Source: Devosia marina
GTDB taxonomy: Bacteria > Pseudomonadota > Alphaproteobacteria > Rhizobiales > Devosiaceae
DNA: 64,000 bases
Direction of reading: 5' to 3'
NCBI RefSeq assembly: GCF_009758415.1
Contig: NZ_WQRF01000009.1
Coordinates: forward strand, 1 to 64,000
The notes under the pieces were generated by a model. That model was not told the origin of the DNA and ran no database searches. It was given only the letters and a program-made list of their open reading frames with translations. The translations under genes and the position numbers were made by a program. Positions 9,719-19,249 of this stretch are shown piece by piece; position 1 is the first letter of the stretch; each line of letters starts with the position of its first letter.

Positions 9719-10726
9719 ATGGCACCGGGCAAGCGCGCCAGCCAGGCCGATATCGCAGAAAAGCTGGGCGTCTCGGTGTCCACCGTATCGCGGGCGCTGG
9801 CCAATGAAATCGGCATCAGCGATGCCGTGCGCGGCGAGGTGCAGCGGGTTGCCCGGATGATGGGCTATAAGAGCAAGCATCCGCCGAACGGTATTCGCCT
9901 CGACAAGCGGGCCCTGGCGCTGGTGCCGATCAACAGTGCCGTAGGCAGTCTGGCCAGCTTCTATTATGACATTGTCGAGGGCATGCGGGCCCAGGCCGAG
10001 GCACTGGGTCTGGTGCTGGACGTCCGGCTGGTCAATGAAGATCTCGTGACGCTCGACTTTGTTCGCCGCCAGGTCTCCAAGACAGGCGCAAATGGCCTCA
10101 TCCTGGCCGGTATCGATCCCGATAAGGCCCTCGCGCAATGGGTCCTGGACAACGATCTGGCGCTGGTCCTGGCCAACGGCAGCGATCCGCTGATGCGCTT
10201 CAGCTCCGTGTGTCCGGCCAATTTTTACGGCGCTTATATGGCCACCCAGCACCTTATTGATGCCGGGCACCGCAAGATCCTGCACTACACTTACTGTCAC
10301 CGCCCAACCATCCTGCAGCGCCGGCGCGGGTTTGAAGCGGCGGTGGCCGCCAACACCGGCACCGAAGGGGTCGTGGTGATCTCCAACGAGCACACCAGCA
10401 AGGATCTGCTCGCAGCTCTGCTTGACGGCAAATACGATGTGACCGCGGTCTTCTGCTGGAATGACAGCGTTGCCGTCACCATGGTCGAGTCTCTGCTTGG
10501 TCAGGATTCGCCAATGCGGGCCGGCTTTTCCATTATGGGTTTCGATGATCTGCCCATTGCCGGCATGGCCAGTCCGCGCCTCAGCACGGTTCGGGTGGAT
10601 CGCGAGGCACTCGGCCGCGGAGTGGTGCGTTTGCTGGCCAATCGGCTCGATGGTGAGTTGGCCGTGCAGCAGCTCGAAATCGGCCTGTCGCTGATCGATG
10701 GCGAAACGGTGCATCAGCCGCTCTGA
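9719..10726 (+). CDS. LacI-family transcriptional regulator
   Basis: A 335-residue repressor-type protein. The N-terminal helix-turn-helix (ASQADIAEKLGVSVSTVSRALANEIGIS, residues 7-34) and hinge are followed by a periplasmic-binding-protein-like sensor domain that ends with the family pattern FSIMGFDDLPIAGMASPRLSTVRVDREALGRGVVRLL. It precedes, in the same direction, a nine-gene uptake and catabolic operon beginning at 11081, which it very probably controls from the TTGCG-containing palindromes in both promoter regions. A GGGAGCAGGAGAGG purine stretch precedes the ATG. The effector is likely the imported sugar derivative. Confidence 0.9.
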   Translation: MAPGKRASQADIAEKLGVSVSTVSRALANEIGISDAVRGEVQRVARMMGYKSKHPPNGIRLDKRALALVPINSAVGSLASFYYDIVEGMRAQAEALGLVLDVRLVNEDLVTLDFVRRQVSKTGANGLILAGIDPDKALAQWVLDNDLALVLANGSDPLMRFSSVCPANFYGAYMATQHLIDAGHRKILHYTYCHRPTILQRRRGFEAAVAANTGTEGVVVISNEHTSKDLLAALLDGKYDVTAVFCWNDSVAVTMVESLLGQDSPMRAGFSIMGFDDLPIAGMASPRLSTVRVDREALGRGVVRLLANRLDGELAVQQLEIGLSLIDGETVHQPL

Positions 10727-10841
10727 TCGGCGGTCAGCGCAAATTTTCTTAGCTCGAATGTTGAAATACCCCCGTTTGGCCACTTCGGAAGCGGTCCTAT
10801 CGGGCTGGCTTTGCGATGCAATTTCCGCAAAATTGCAGAAA

Positions 10842-10858
10842 TTGCGTGAAACACGCAA
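10842..10858. promoter_or_regulatory. palindromic operator TTGCGTG-AAA-CACGCAA
   Basis: A perfect 7-bp inverted repeat with a 3-base centre, 223 bases before the binding-protein gene. It has the same TTGCG/CGCAA half-sites as the element before the LacI gene. Confidence 0.55.
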
Positions 10859-10865
10859 AAAGCTT

Positions 10866-10881
10866 GAAATTGCGCAATTTC
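10866..10881. promoter_or_regulatory. 16-bp perfect palindrome, LacI-type operator
   Basis: GAAATTGCGCAATTTC is a perfect 16-bp palindrome with a central CG, the classical form of LacI/GalR-family operators. It lies 7 bases after the TTGCGTG-AAA-CACGCAA element, about 200 bases upstream of the operon's first gene. Confidence 0.6.
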
Positions 10882-11080
10882 ATGCGTAGCTTTGCGTGTG
10901 CCGCATCAGCGCGCTTAGCCCAAACAAAGCTGAACGCAGGGCGAATTTTCGCTTCCGGGAGGGAAGCTGAACGGCACTGAGCACCTCACCCCAGCGTGAG
11001 GATCTGACGGACCGGCCCAGAGGAAAGCCGGACCTGAATTTGCGTCGATGCCAACCGGCGTCGACTGAGGGAGGACAAGA

Positions 11081-12988
11081 ATGAGAATGAACCATTTGTC
11101 TGGTTTGGCCGGGGCAGTGGCCCTGACAGCCATTGTGGCCGCGGCCGGGCCGTCCTGGGCCCAGCAACAGGCGCCCATGCTTGATGCGCTGGTGGAAAGC
11201 GGCGAGCTGCCGCCTGTTGAGGAGCGCCTGCCTGCCAATCCGCTGGTCGTCGAGCCTGTAGAGAGCATCGGCACCTATGGCGGCACCTGGCGCAGCGCCC
11301 TGCGCGGCGGTCTCGATAACGCCTGGATTGCCCGCACCGTCGCCTATGATGGCTTGGTGCGCTACAACCGCGAGTGGGACGAAATCATTCCCAACCTGGC
11401 CGAAAGCTGGGAAGTCAGCGAAGATTCGCGCACCTACACCTTCAAGCTGCGCGAAGGGCTGAAGTGGAACAACGGCACCCCCTTTACCAGTGCTGATATC
11501 GCTTTCGCTGTCGAGCTGATGAGCGAACCCAGCTATGGCGCCGGCACCTTCATCAAGAACCCCAACAACCCGGTGACCGTCGAGGTCATCGACGAGACGA
11601 CTTTCAGCTTCGTCTTTGAGAACCCCAATGGCCTGATCATGGACGATCTGGCCAGCGTCAACGGCTTCACCGTCGTCTCGCTCAACAAGGAATACTGCAG
11701 CCAGTTCTACCCCAAGTATAATCCGGATGCCGAGGCCAATGCCCAGGCAGCCGGTTTCCAGACCTGGGAACTGCACATGCAGGATCGCTGCTCCTGGGCT
11801 ACCGAAACCATCCGCTGGGCCAATCCCGATCTGCCCATGATGAACCCGTGGATGATCGAGGAGCCGCTGACGGGCGATGCAACGCGCACCACCTTTGTGC
11901 GCAATCCCTATTATTGGAAGGTCGACACCGAGGGGAACCAGCTTCCTTACATCGACCGGCTCAGCATGCGCGTTTCGGACTCGCTCGAAGAGATCACGCT
12001 GATGGCGCTCAATGGCGAGATCGACTTCCAGGACCGCCACATCGCCACCGTTGCCAATCAGCCGCTGTTCTTTGATGGCCAGGAAGCGGGCGACTATCGC
12101 CTCGGCGCCAACGTTCCTTCGACGTCCAATACCCTGGTGCTCCAGTTCAACATGAACCACGTTGACGAGAAGCGTCGCGAACTGTTCCAGAACAAGGACT
12201 TCCGCATCGGCGTCAGCCATCTGCTCGATCGCCAGGAAATCATCGATGTGGTCTTTACTGGCCAGGGCGAACCCTTCCAAGTCGCACCACGCCCGGAAAG
12301 CCCCTTCTATGATGAGGAATTCGCCAAGCAGTACACCGAGTTCGATCCCGATGCCGCCGCCGCCGCCTTCGAGGCTGCAGGCCTGGTCAAGTCTGGGGAC
12401 GTCTACACCTTCGCCGACGGCACGCCGCTGCAGATCACCATTGACCTGATCGCGTCCTTCCGTTCGGAATGGGTCGACATGATGGAGCTGATGCAGTTGC
12501 AGCTTGAGGCCGGTGGCCTGGATATCGAACTCAACAACATCGACCGCACGCTTTATTACGACAAGCGTCCGCTGGGTGACTATGACGCCCAGATCTGGCA
12601 GGGAGATGGCGGCCTCGATGTGGTGCAGGAGCCCCGCTACTACTTCCCGGCCAATGGCGAGAGCGTCTGGGCCTTCCGCTGGCAGGCCTGGTACAACGGC
12701 GCCAACCCCGAGATTGCCGAAGAGCCGGCTGAATGGGCCAGGAACCAGATGGACCTCTACACCCAGCTCCGCGCCGAGGGTGATCCGGAAGTCCGATCCG
12801 ACCTGATGAAGCAGATCCTGGAAATCTCCAAGGAGAACTTCCCGGTCATCGGCGTCAGCCTGCCTGGCAATGGCTACTACATCGCCAAGAACAACATGCG
12901 GAACATCGCCGAGCCGATGCTGCACGCTTATCTGTTCCCGACCCCAGGTCCCTACGACCCGTTCCAGTGGTACTTCGCTGCTGAATAG
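11081..12988 (+). CDS. family 5 ABC transporter substrate-binding protein
   Basis: A 635-residue periplasmic binding protein of the peptide/nickel/opine class (SBP_bac_5). The signal peptide ends near PSWAQ (residue 27). The mature chain shows the class hallmark of a conserved N-terminal region, here LVRYNREWDEIIPNLAESWEVSEDSRTYTFKLREGLKWNNGTPFTSADIAFAVELM. It is about 100 residues longer than DppA. Although the class is named for peptides, members also carry plant-derived sugars and opines; here the operon encodes sugar-processing proteins and a LacI regulator, so an oligosaccharide or glycoside ligand is inferred. The start has GGGAGGA upstream. Confidence 0.88.
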   Translation: MRMNHLSGLAGAVALTAIVAAAGPSWAQQQAPMLDALVESGELPPVEERLPANPLVVEPVESIGTYGGTWRSALRGGLDNAWIARTVAYDGLVRYNREWDEIIPNLAESWEVSEDSRTYTFKLREGLKWNNGTPFTSADIAFAVELMSEPSYGAGTFIKNPNNPVTVEVIDETTFSFVFENPNGLIMDDLASVNGFTVVSLNKEYCSQFYPKYNPDAEANAQAAGFQTWELHMQDRCSWATETIRWANPDLPMMNPWMIEEPLTGDATRTTFVRNPYYWKVDTEGNQLPYIDRLSMRVSDSLEEITLMALNGEIDFQDRHIATVANQPLFFDGQEAGDYRLGANVPSTSNTLVLQFNMNHVDEKRRELFQNKDFRIGVSHLLDRQEIIDVVFTGQGEPFQVAPRPESPFYDEEFAKQYTEFDPDAAAAAFEAAGLVKSGDVYTFADGTPLQITIDLIASFRSEWVDMMELMQLQLEAGGLDIELNNIDRTLYYDKRPLGDYDAQIWQGDGGLDVVQEPRYYFPANGESVWAFRWQAWYNGANPEIAEEPAEWARNQMDLYTQLRAEGDPEVRSDLMKQILEISKENFPVIGVSLPGNGYYIAKNNMRNIAEPMLHAYLFPTPGPYDPFQWYFAAE

Positions 12989-13002
12989 GTCCCTCCCGGC
13001 CT

Positions 13003-13030
13003 CCCGCGGCCCCTCCCCAGAGGTCGCGGG
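13003..13030 (+). terminator. intercistronic hairpin after the family 5 binding protein
   Basis: Arms CCCGCG (13003-13008) and CGCGGG (13025-13030) begin 15 bases after the stop codon. There is no T run. It sits in the position used by hairpins in the other three sugar operons here, between binding-protein and permease genes. Confidence 0.45.
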
Positions 13031-13053
13031 GTGGCTGAGAGCTTGAGAGTTTT

Positions 13054-13102
13054 CCTTCTCCCTTTGGGGAGACGGTGCCCCACATGGGCAGGTGAGAGGT
13101 CG
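13054..13102 (+). repeat. REP-like intergenic palindrome, copy 1
   Basis: CCTTCTCCC-TTTGGGGAGA followed by CGGTGCCCCACATGGGCAGGTGAGAGG. The first half is a CTCCC/GGGAG hairpin and the second ends in a GGTGAGAG tail. The same layout recurs at 40278 and 53306. It lies in the 239-bp gap between binding protein and permease, which otherwise holds only the preceding hairpin and a second degenerate fragment near 13173-13200. Confidence 0.6.
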
Positions 13103-13227
13103 CCCGGGCATGACGGCCAGGCGCTTGCAGGAAGTCCTCACACCGAAGTTCTATCGGCCGCAGAAAATCGGTCCGTCTCTCGCAAGGGGCGAGGGCGCAT
13201 CCAGTTCGTTATTCCAGGAAGACGCCC

Positions 13228-14220
13228 ATGCTGCGTTTCATCATCAATCGCCTCATCGCCATGGTCCTCACCCTTTGGGCAGTCAGCGTCGTCGCCTTCG
13301 CCATCATTCAGCTGCCGCCAGGCGATTACCTGACCACCTATGTGGCCACACTCAATTCAAACGGCGACCGGGTGGATCCCTCCACCATCGAGGCGCTGCG
13401 CCAGCAATATGGCTTCGGCGAACCTTTCCTCGTACAGTACTGGAAGTGGATTTCCGGCATTGTCGGCAGGGGTGATTTCGGGCAGAGTTTTGAATGGAAG
13501 GCGCCGGTCACCACCCTGATCTGGGGACGTTTGGGCAACTCCATCCTGATCGAAGGCCTGGCCGTCTTTGCCATGTGGACCATCGCGCTGCCCATCGGCA
13601 TCTATGCTGCGGTGCGTAAATATTCACTGGGCGATTACCTGGCCACCATTGGCGGCTTCATTGGCCTGGCCGTGCCCAATTTCTTGATGGCGCTGGTCCT
13701 GATGTACCTCAGCTTCGTCTGGTTCGGCACCACCATTGGCGGTCTGTTCTCGCCCGAGTTCGAGAACGCCCATTGGAGCCTGCCGCGCATCTGGGACTTC
13801 CTGTCCCGTGCCTGGGCCCCTGTGCTTGTTCTGGCCACCGCGGGAACCGCAGAGCTGATCCGCATCCTGCGCGCCAACCTGCTCGATGAGCTGAAAAAGC
13901 CCTATGTCACCACTGCCCGGGCCAAGGGCCTGCCGGAGTGGAAGGTAATCCTCAAATATCCCGTGCGCGTGGCGCTCAACCCCTTGGTCTCCACCATTGG
14001 CTGGCTGCTGCCCACCCTGGTTTCAAGCTCGGTCATCGTTTCGGTGGTGCTCAACCTGCCGACCGCCGGCCCGCTATTGCTGCGCTCGCTGACCAGCCAG
14101 GACATGTATCTGGCCGGCGCGCTCATAATGTTGCTCGGGGTACTCACCGTCATCGGCACGCTGGTTTCAGATCTGCTGCTGGCCTGGATTGATCCGCGCA
14201 TCCGCTATGGGAGCAAATAA
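13228..14220 (+). CDS. ABC transporter permease (DppB-like)
   Basis: A 330-residue permease of the peptide/opine importer class. It opens with LRFIINRLIAMVLTLWAVSVVAFAIIQLPPGDYL, the conserved DppB-type first membrane segment, and has the EAA loop as TTARAKGLPEWKVILKYPVRVALNPLVSTIGWLLP near residue 232. About six membrane segments are seen. AGGAAG precedes the ATG at 13228. It pairs with the second permease starting one base after its stop. Confidence 0.92.
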   Translation: MLRFIINRLIAMVLTLWAVSVVAFAIIQLPPGDYLTTYVATLNSNGDRVDPSTIEALRQQYGFGEPFLVQYWKWISGIVGRGDFGQSFEWKAPVTTLIWGRLGNSILIEGLAVFAMWTIALPIGIYAAVRKYSLGDYLATIGGFIGLAVPNFLMALVLMYLSFVWFGTTIGGLFSPEFENAHWSLPRIWDFLSRAWAPVLVLATAGTAELIRILRANLLDELKKPYVTTARAKGLPEWKVILKYPVRVALNPLVSTIGWLLPTLVSSSVIVSVVLNLPTAGPLLLRSLTSQDMYLAGALIMLLGVLTVIGTLVSDLLLAWIDPRIRYGSK

Positions 14221-14221
14221 C

Positions 14222-15358
14222 ATGGCCGTCGAGACGATTTCCCCGGCAGAGGCCGCTGCCCCCCGCAAAATACGCCGCGAGTCCCAGCTTGCCCTGATGT
14301 GGCGGCGTTTTCGCCAGCACCAGCTGGCCGTGGTCAGCCTCTGGCTGGTTATCACTTTCTACCTTATCGCCGCCCTGGCCGAGTTTCTGGCGCCGACCGA
14401 TCCGTCTGCCTATAGCGCCCGGTTCACCTATGCGCCGCCACAGGGCTTGCACTTGTTCCTCCAGAACGAGGATGGCGGCTGGTCCTTTCAGCCCCACGTC
14501 AATGGTTACAAATCCGAGGTCGACCCCCAAGCCATGCGGCGCACCTTCGTGGTCGATCCCGAAGTGGTCATCCCGGTCCGCTTCTTCGCTCCGTCCGAGC
14601 CCTACCAGCTGGCTGGATTCATCCCCATGTCGGTCAAGCTTATGGGCGTCGAAGGCCCCCGCGATCCCTTCTACATTCTGGGCGCTGACCGGCTCGGACG
14701 CGACCTGCTGAGCCGCCTTATCCACGGCACCCGCATCTCGCTGTCGATTGGTCTGGCCGGCGTCACGCTCAGCCTGTTGTTCGGCATCATCATTGGCGGC
14801 TTTGCCGGCTTCTACGGTGGCTGGTTCGACAGTGCCGTCATGCGCATCGTCGAATTCATCCGCTCCATGCCCACCATCCCGCTCTGGCTCGGCCTTGCAG
14901 CGGCTCTGCCCAAGGATTGGACCGCGCTGCAGACCTATTTCGCCATCACCATCATTCTCTCGCTGATCGGATGGACCGAACTGGCCCGCGTGGTGCGCGG
15001 CAGGTTCCTCTCACTGCGCACCGAGGATTTCGTCACTGCCGCCCAACTGGACGGCGCCAGCGACTGGCGCATCATCACCCGCCACATGGTGCCCAGCTTC
15101 ACCAGCCACATCATTGCAGCAGCGACGCTCGCCATTCCCGGCATGATCCTGGCCGAAACCGCGTTGAGTTTCCTCGGCCTCGGCCTGCAGGCGCCCATCG
15201 TCTCCTGGGGCACGCTGCTCCAGGAAGCCCAGAACATCCGTACCCTGGCCACGGCGCCCTGGCTTCTCGCCCCCGGCATTTGCGTGGTGGTTATCATTCT
15301 TGCCCTCAACTTCTTCGGAGACGGCCTTCGTGATGCCGCAGATCCCCATGGCCGATAA
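14222..15358 (+). CDS. ABC transporter permease (DppC-like, with long periplasmic insert)
   Basis: A 378-residue partner permease. After a first membrane segment (VVSLWLVITFYLIAALAEFLAP) there is an insert of roughly 100 residues before the conserved FYILGADRLGRDLLSRLIHGTRISLSIGLAGV block, longer than in DppC (about 300 residues) and typical of permeases paired with large family 5 binding proteins. The EAA loop is visible as TAAQLDGASDWRIITRHMVPSF. The start at 14222 fits GGGAGC upstream; an in-frame ATG at 14189 lies within the previous gene. Confidence 0.9.
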   Translation: MAVETISPAEAAAPRKIRRESQLALMWRRFRQHQLAVVSLWLVITFYLIAALAEFLAPTDPSAYSARFTYAPPQGLHLFLQNEDGGWSFQPHVNGYKSEVDPQAMRRTFVVDPEVVIPVRFFAPSEPYQLAGFIPMSVKLMGVEGPRDPFYILGADRLGRDLLSRLIHGTRISLSIGLAGVTLSLLFGIIIGGFAGFYGGWFDSAVMRIVEFIRSMPTIPLWLGLAAALPKDWTALQTYFAITIILSLIGWTELARVVRGRFLSLRTEDFVTAAQLDGASDWRIITRHMVPSFTSHIIAAATLAIPGMILAETALSFLGLGLQAPIVSWGTLLQEAQNIRTLATAPWLLAPGICVVVIILALNFFGDGLRDAADPHGR

Positions 15359-16367
15359 ACCGCTCCTAACCGTAAGAAACATGTCGATCAGCTTCTCGTC
15401 ACCCGACGAGGCCGATATCGAAGCTGTCCGGCAGGTCGATCTCTCCCTGACCCCCGGCAAGACGCTGGCCCTGGTCGGCGAAAGCGGCTGCGGCAAGTCC
15501 GTCACCGCCCGCGCCGTTCTCCGCCTGCTCGACAAGAATGCGATCATCCCATCCGGCGAGATCCTGTTCGATACCGGCCAGGGCGCCGTTGATATTGCCC
15601 GGCTCAAGCCCGATAGCCTCGCCATGCGCTCCATTCGCGGCGCCGAAATCTCGATGATCTTCCAGGAGCCGATGAGTTCGCTCTCGCCCGTCCACACCAT
15701 TGGCGACCAGATCGACGAATTCATCATCCTGCATGAGCGCCTGTCGCCAAAGCAGGCCCGCGAACGTACCGTCGCTTTGCTCGACCAGGTCGGCGTGCCC
15801 GGTGCGCGCGACCGGGCCAATGCCTATCCCTTCGAGCTTTCCGGCGGCCTCCGGCAACGCGCCATGATTGCCATGGCACTGGCCTGCACCCCCAAGCTGC
15901 TCATCGCCGATGAGCCGACCACCGCGCTCGACGTCACCACCCAGGCCCAGATCCTCGACCTGCTGCGCCAGCTCCAGGACGACTACGGCATGGCCATGCT
16001 GTTCATCACCCACGATCTGGGCGTGGTGGCCGAAGTGGCAGACGAAATTGCCGTGATGTATCTGGGCGATGTGGTGGAGCAGGGCGACGTCTATGAAGTG
16101 TTCCGCCGCCCTAAACACCCCTACACCCAGGCGCTGATGAACTCGGTGCCGCGCCTCTCGCGCAAGGCCGACCGAAAGCGGCTCTCCCCCATCAAGGGCA
16201 CTGTGCCCTCGCCGAGGGACCGCCCTTCGGGCTGCGCCTTTACCAGCCGATGTCCGCATGCCTTCGCGCCGTGCCCAGCTCAGCGGCCCGAACGCACCCA
16301 GGTCAGCGCCGGCCATGTGGCGCGCTGCCATCTCCTTGCCCATGAACCGGCGGAGGCCCTCGCATGA
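15333..16367 (+). CDS. ABC transporter ATP-binding protein (DppD-like)
   Basis: A roughly 344-residue ATPase of the oligopeptide/opine class. Walker A GESGCGKS, signature [12 protein letters not shown], Walker [13 protein letters not shown] and H-loop [26 protein letters not shown] are all present. The C-terminal extension with [14 protein letters not shown] is the cysteine-containing region of DppD/DppF proteins, probably an iron-sulfur site in related proteins. Its start overlaps the end of the permease gene; ATG 15333 and ATG 15348 are both possible, 15333 being preceded by GGAGA at 11 bases. The last four bases overlap the second ATPase. Confidence 0.9.
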   Translation: MPQIPMADKPLLTVRNMSISFSSPDEADIEAVRQVDLSLTPGKTLALVGESGCGKSVTARAVLRLLDKNAIIPSGEILFDTGQGAVDIARLKPDSLAMRSIRGAEISMIFQEPMSSLSPVHTIGDQIDEFIILHERLSPKQARERTVALLDQVGVPGARDRANAYPFELSGGLRQRAMIAMALACTPKLLIADEPTTALDVTTQAQILDLLRQLQDDYGMAMLFITHDLGVVAEVADEIAVMYLGDVVEQGDVYEVFRRPKHPYTQALMNSVPRLSRKADRKRLSPIKGTVPSPRDRPSGCAFTSRCPHAFAPCPAQRPERTQVSAGHVARCHLLAHEPAEALA

Positions 16368-17395
16368 CCACGCTGCTTTCCGTCGAAAATCTCTCCAAGG
16401 TGTTCACCCTCGGCGGCGGCCTGTTCGGCAAGGGCCGTGACCTCGTCGCCCTCAACGATATCAATCTGACCGTAGAACAGGGGGAAACCCTCGCCATCGT
16501 GGGCGAAAGCGGCTGCGGCAAAACTACGCTAGGACGCTGCATCATCAAGGCTCTGTCGGTGACCTCGGGTCATGTCCGGTACCATCCCGAGGGCGGCGAG
16601 GCGGTTGATCTCACCACGCTGAACAAGCGGGAGATCAAGCCTCTTCGCCGCGATATCCGGATGATCTTCCAGGACCCGATGAGTTCGCTAAATCCCAATA
16701 TGCGGGTCTTCGACATCGTCGCCGAGCCGCTCCGGATCCACAAGCTCATGCGCGGCAAGGAATTGGAAGCGCGCGTCTATGATACGCTGGCCAAGGTCGG
16801 CATTGCGTCCGACGCCGCCGGTCGCTATCCGCATGCGTTCTCCGGTGGCCAGCGCCAACGCATCGGCATTGCCCGCGCCCTGGTGCTCGACCCAAGGCTG
16901 GTCATTGCCGATGAAGCCGTCTCGGCGCTTGACGTGTCGATCCAGGCCCAGGTGCTGAATCTGCTTGACGATCTCAAGGCAGATTTCGGCCTCACCTACA
17001 TCTTCATCAGCCACGATCTGGGCGTGGTGAACTACATCGCCGACCGGGTGGTCGTGATGTATCTTGGCCATGTGGTGGAGAATGCGCCCACCGAAATGCT
17101 GTTCGAGCGACCGCGCCATCCTTACACAGAAATGCTGCTCGAGGCCCTGCCCATTGCCGACCCGACCCGGCGCAAAGGCCGGCGCACCGAACTCAAGGGC
17201 GAAATTCCCTATCTCGGCAATCGCCCGCAGGGCTGTCCGTTCCACACCCGCTGCAAATATGCCCAGGACCGCTGCCGCAGCGAAAAGCCGGCTCTGCGTA
17301 CCATCAACGGCACGGCCCAGCAGGCGGCCTGCCATTTTGCCGAAACACTCGAACTGACCGGTGCCTATGACGCGCCGCAAAAGGCTATTGCATAA
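16364..17395 (+). CDS. ABC transporter ATP-binding protein (DppF-like)
   Basis: A 343-residue partner ATPase. It shows Walker A GESGCGKTT, the class-typical MIFQDPMSSLNPNMRV loop, signature FSGGQRQRIGIARAL, Walker B LVIADEAVSALD and the C-terminal cysteine cluster CPFHTRCKYAQDRC. In Walker B the usual DEPVSALD is DEAVSALD, a proline-to-alanine change after the catalytic glutamate that leaves the catalytic residue in place. It overlaps the preceding gene by ATGA, and its stop is directly followed by the ATG of the DUF2264 gene. Confidence 0.9.
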   Translation: MTTLLSVENLSKVFTLGGGLFGKGRDLVALNDINLTVEQGETLAIVGESGCGKTTLGRCIIKALSVTSGHVRYHPEGGEAVDLTTLNKREIKPLRRDIRMIFQDPMSSLNPNMRVFDIVAEPLRIHKLMRGKELEARVYDTLAKVGIASDAAGRYPHAFSGGQRQRIGIARALVLDPRLVIADEAVSALDVSIQAQVLNLLDDLKADFGLTYIFISHDLGVVNYIADRVVVMYLGHVVENAPTEMLFERPRHPYTEMLLEALPIADPTRRKGRRTELKGEIPYLGNRPQGCPFHTRCKYAQDRCRSEKPALRTINGTAQQAACHFAETLELTGAYDAPQKAIA

Positions 17396-19249
17396 ATGAC
17401 CTATGATCCGGCCACCGCCAATCCGCTGTTTGGCAACCCGCTCCATTCCCGCGCCGACGTCGAAAAGGGCCTGCGCGATCTGTTCGATCCCTTGCTGCCC
17501 TATTTCTCGCAAGGTGGCGCCCGCGTCCGGCTTGATGGGGCAGGGGCTCATTTCGACCGTGCCGCCGCCGACCTGGAAGGCTTCGCCCGTCCACTCTGGG
17601 GCCTGACCCCGCTGGCTGCCGGCGGTGCTGATTTCGAACATTGGGAACTCTACCGCCAGGGCCTCGCCAATGGCACCGATCCCGAGCATCCCGAATATTG
17701 GGGACAGGTCAACTCAACCGACCAGCGCATGGTCGAGCTGGCGGCCATCGGTTTCACCATGCGCATGGTGCCCCATCTCGTCTGGGAGCCGCTCCCGCAA
17801 GAAGCCAAGGACAATATGGCGGCCTATCTCAAGCACGCCCGCCAGTTCGATTATGCCCACAATAACTGGAAGTTCTTCCGCATCCTGGTCGATCTGGGCC
17901 TGGCAGAATGCGGCGTCGACTTCGATCGCAGCCTGACTGAACAATATCTTGAGGAGCTGGATGGCTTCTATCTGGGCGATGGCTGGTATCGCGACGGCAA
18001 TGTGCGCCGCATCGACCACTACATTCCCTTTGCCATGCACTTCTATGGCCTGATCTACGCCAAGCTCGCCCGTGGCGACGAAAAGCGCGCTGCTGCCTAC
18101 AAGGAGCGCGCGGCCCTGTTCGCCAAGGACATCCAGCACTGGTTCGATGAAGATGGTGGCACACTGGCCTTCGGGCGAAGCCTGACCTATCGCTTCGCCT
18201 GCGGCGGCTTCTGGGGCGCTCTGGCTTTCGCCGACCTCGAGGCTTTGCCCTGGGGCAAGATCAAGGGCTACTTTCTGCGCCATCTGCGCTGGTGGGCCGA
18301 CAAGCCCATCGCCCATGGCAATGGTGTGCTGTCCATCGGCTACGGCTATCCCAACCTCTTCATGTCCGAGAGCTACAACTCTGCCGGCTCGCCCTATTGG
18401 GCGCTCAAGGCGTTTCTGCCATTGGCCTTGCCGGCCGACCATCCGTTCTGGACAGCAGAGGAGGAAGCGGCCGGGTTTGACGCAAAACCCGTCCCTCTCA
18501 AGCATCCCGGCATGGTCATGCAGCACTCCCCCGGCAATGTCGTGGCGCTTTCGAGTGGCCAGCAGAATTGGCAGATGCGGCACGGCACCGAGAAATATGC
18601 CAAGTTCGCTTATTCCTCACGCTACGGCTTTTCGGTCGAGGTCGATGAGCGCAGCTATCACCAGGGAGCGTTCGACGGGGCGCTGGCACTGAGCGATGAT
18701 GGCCGTCATTACCGGGTGCGCGAAACCAACGAGACCGCGCAGATTGCAGAAAACTGCCTGTTTGCGTGCTGGAAACCCTGGAGCGACGTGACGGTCGAAA
18801 CCTGGCTGGTGCCAGCCCATCACTGGCATATCCGCGTCCACCGCATTACCACGCCGCGTGCCCTGCATGGCACCGAGGGCGGATTTGCGATTGCCCGGGC
18901 GGACCTCAATGCCGACACCTATCTCGATGCGCCGGGCCGCGGCGAGGCGCGTTCGGCCACCGATGTCAGCGCTATCCTCGATCTCCGCGGTCAGCGCGAG
19001 GGGCGGGCCTTCCGCGCTTTGCCCAACTCCAATCTTGTCGTCTCGAAAACCATCGTGCCTCAGCTGCGTGGCGACATTCCGGCCGGAACGACAGTACTAG
19101 TGACCGCTGCCATGGCGCTGCCAGCCGGCGAAGAGGCCGACAAGGCACTGGCCAACCCGCCTCACGCCCCAGATCTTGCCGCGCTTGAGGCCCTGTTCGC
19201 ACGCGAGGGCATCGATGTCAGCGCCATATTGGTGCCGGAGCGGTTCTGA
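17396..19249 (+). CDS. DUF2264 domain-containing protein
   Basis: A 617-residue protein that fits the DUF2264 family over its length: NPLHSRADVEKGLRDLFDPL at the start, EGFARPLWGLTPLAAGG near residue 60, and WKFFRILVDLGLAECGVDFD and GDGWYRDGNVRRIDHYIPFAMHF around 155-225. The N-terminal half has the Trp/Tyr/Asp-rich helical repeats of (alpha/alpha) toroid carbohydrate-active enzymes, and the C-terminal half looks beta-rich. No signal peptide is seen, so it would act on imported material in the cytoplasm. From memory, this family has been tied to glucuronidase-type glycoside hydrolysis (GH154), which I cannot verify. It is translated directly from the ATPase junction (TAAATG). Confidence 0.85.
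   Translation: MTYDPATANPLFGNPLHSRADVEKGLRDLFDPLLPYFSQGGARVRLDGAGAHFDRAAADLEGFARPLWGLTPLAAGGADFEHWELYRQGLANGTDPEHPEYWGQVNSTDQRMVELAAIGFTMRMVPHLVWEPLPQEAKDNMAAYLKHARQFDYAHNNWKFFRILVDLGLAECGVDFDRSLTEQYLEELDGFYLGDGWYRDGNVRRIDHYIPFAMHFYGLIYAKLARGDEKRAAAYKERAALFAKDIQHWFDEDGGTLAFGRSLTYRFACGGFWGALAFADLEALPWGKIKGYFLRHLRWWADKPIAHGNGVLSIGYGYPNLFMSESYNSAGSPYWALKAFLPLALPADHPFWTAEEEAAGFDAKPVPLKHPGMVMQHSPGNVVALSSGQQNWQMRHGTEKYAKFAYSSRYGFSVEVDERSYHQGAFDGALALSDDGRHYRVRETNETAQIAENCLFACWKPWSDVTVETWLVPAHHWHIRVHRITTPRALHGTEGGFAIARADLNADTYLDAPGRGEARSATDVSAILDLRGQREGRAFRALPNSNLVVSKTIVPQLRGDIPAGTTVLVTAAMALPAGEEADKALANPPHAPDLAALEALFAREGIDVSAILVPERF

Larger units (their letters stand above)
10727..11080 (+). promoter_or_regulatory. 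promoter/operator region of the DUF2264-ThuA operon
   Basis: A 354-bp gene-free stretch. Between 10811 and 10900 it is unusually rich in TTGCG, CGCAA and AATTGC words in both orientations, including two perfect palindromes listed separately and a looser TTGCG(N10)CGCAA at 10811-10830. The rest, up to the ribosome-binding site GGGAGGA just before 11081, holds no gene I can recognise and is probably the promoter and 5' leader. Confidence 0.6.

Noticed and set aside
10880..13141. Open reading frame of about 750 codons on the minus strand opposite the family 5 binding-protein gene
   Set aside because: It lacks any domain, runs opposite a well-supported gene, and arises from the GC-rich third-codon pattern. 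The plus-strand gene has a signal peptide, ribosome-binding site and family motifs.
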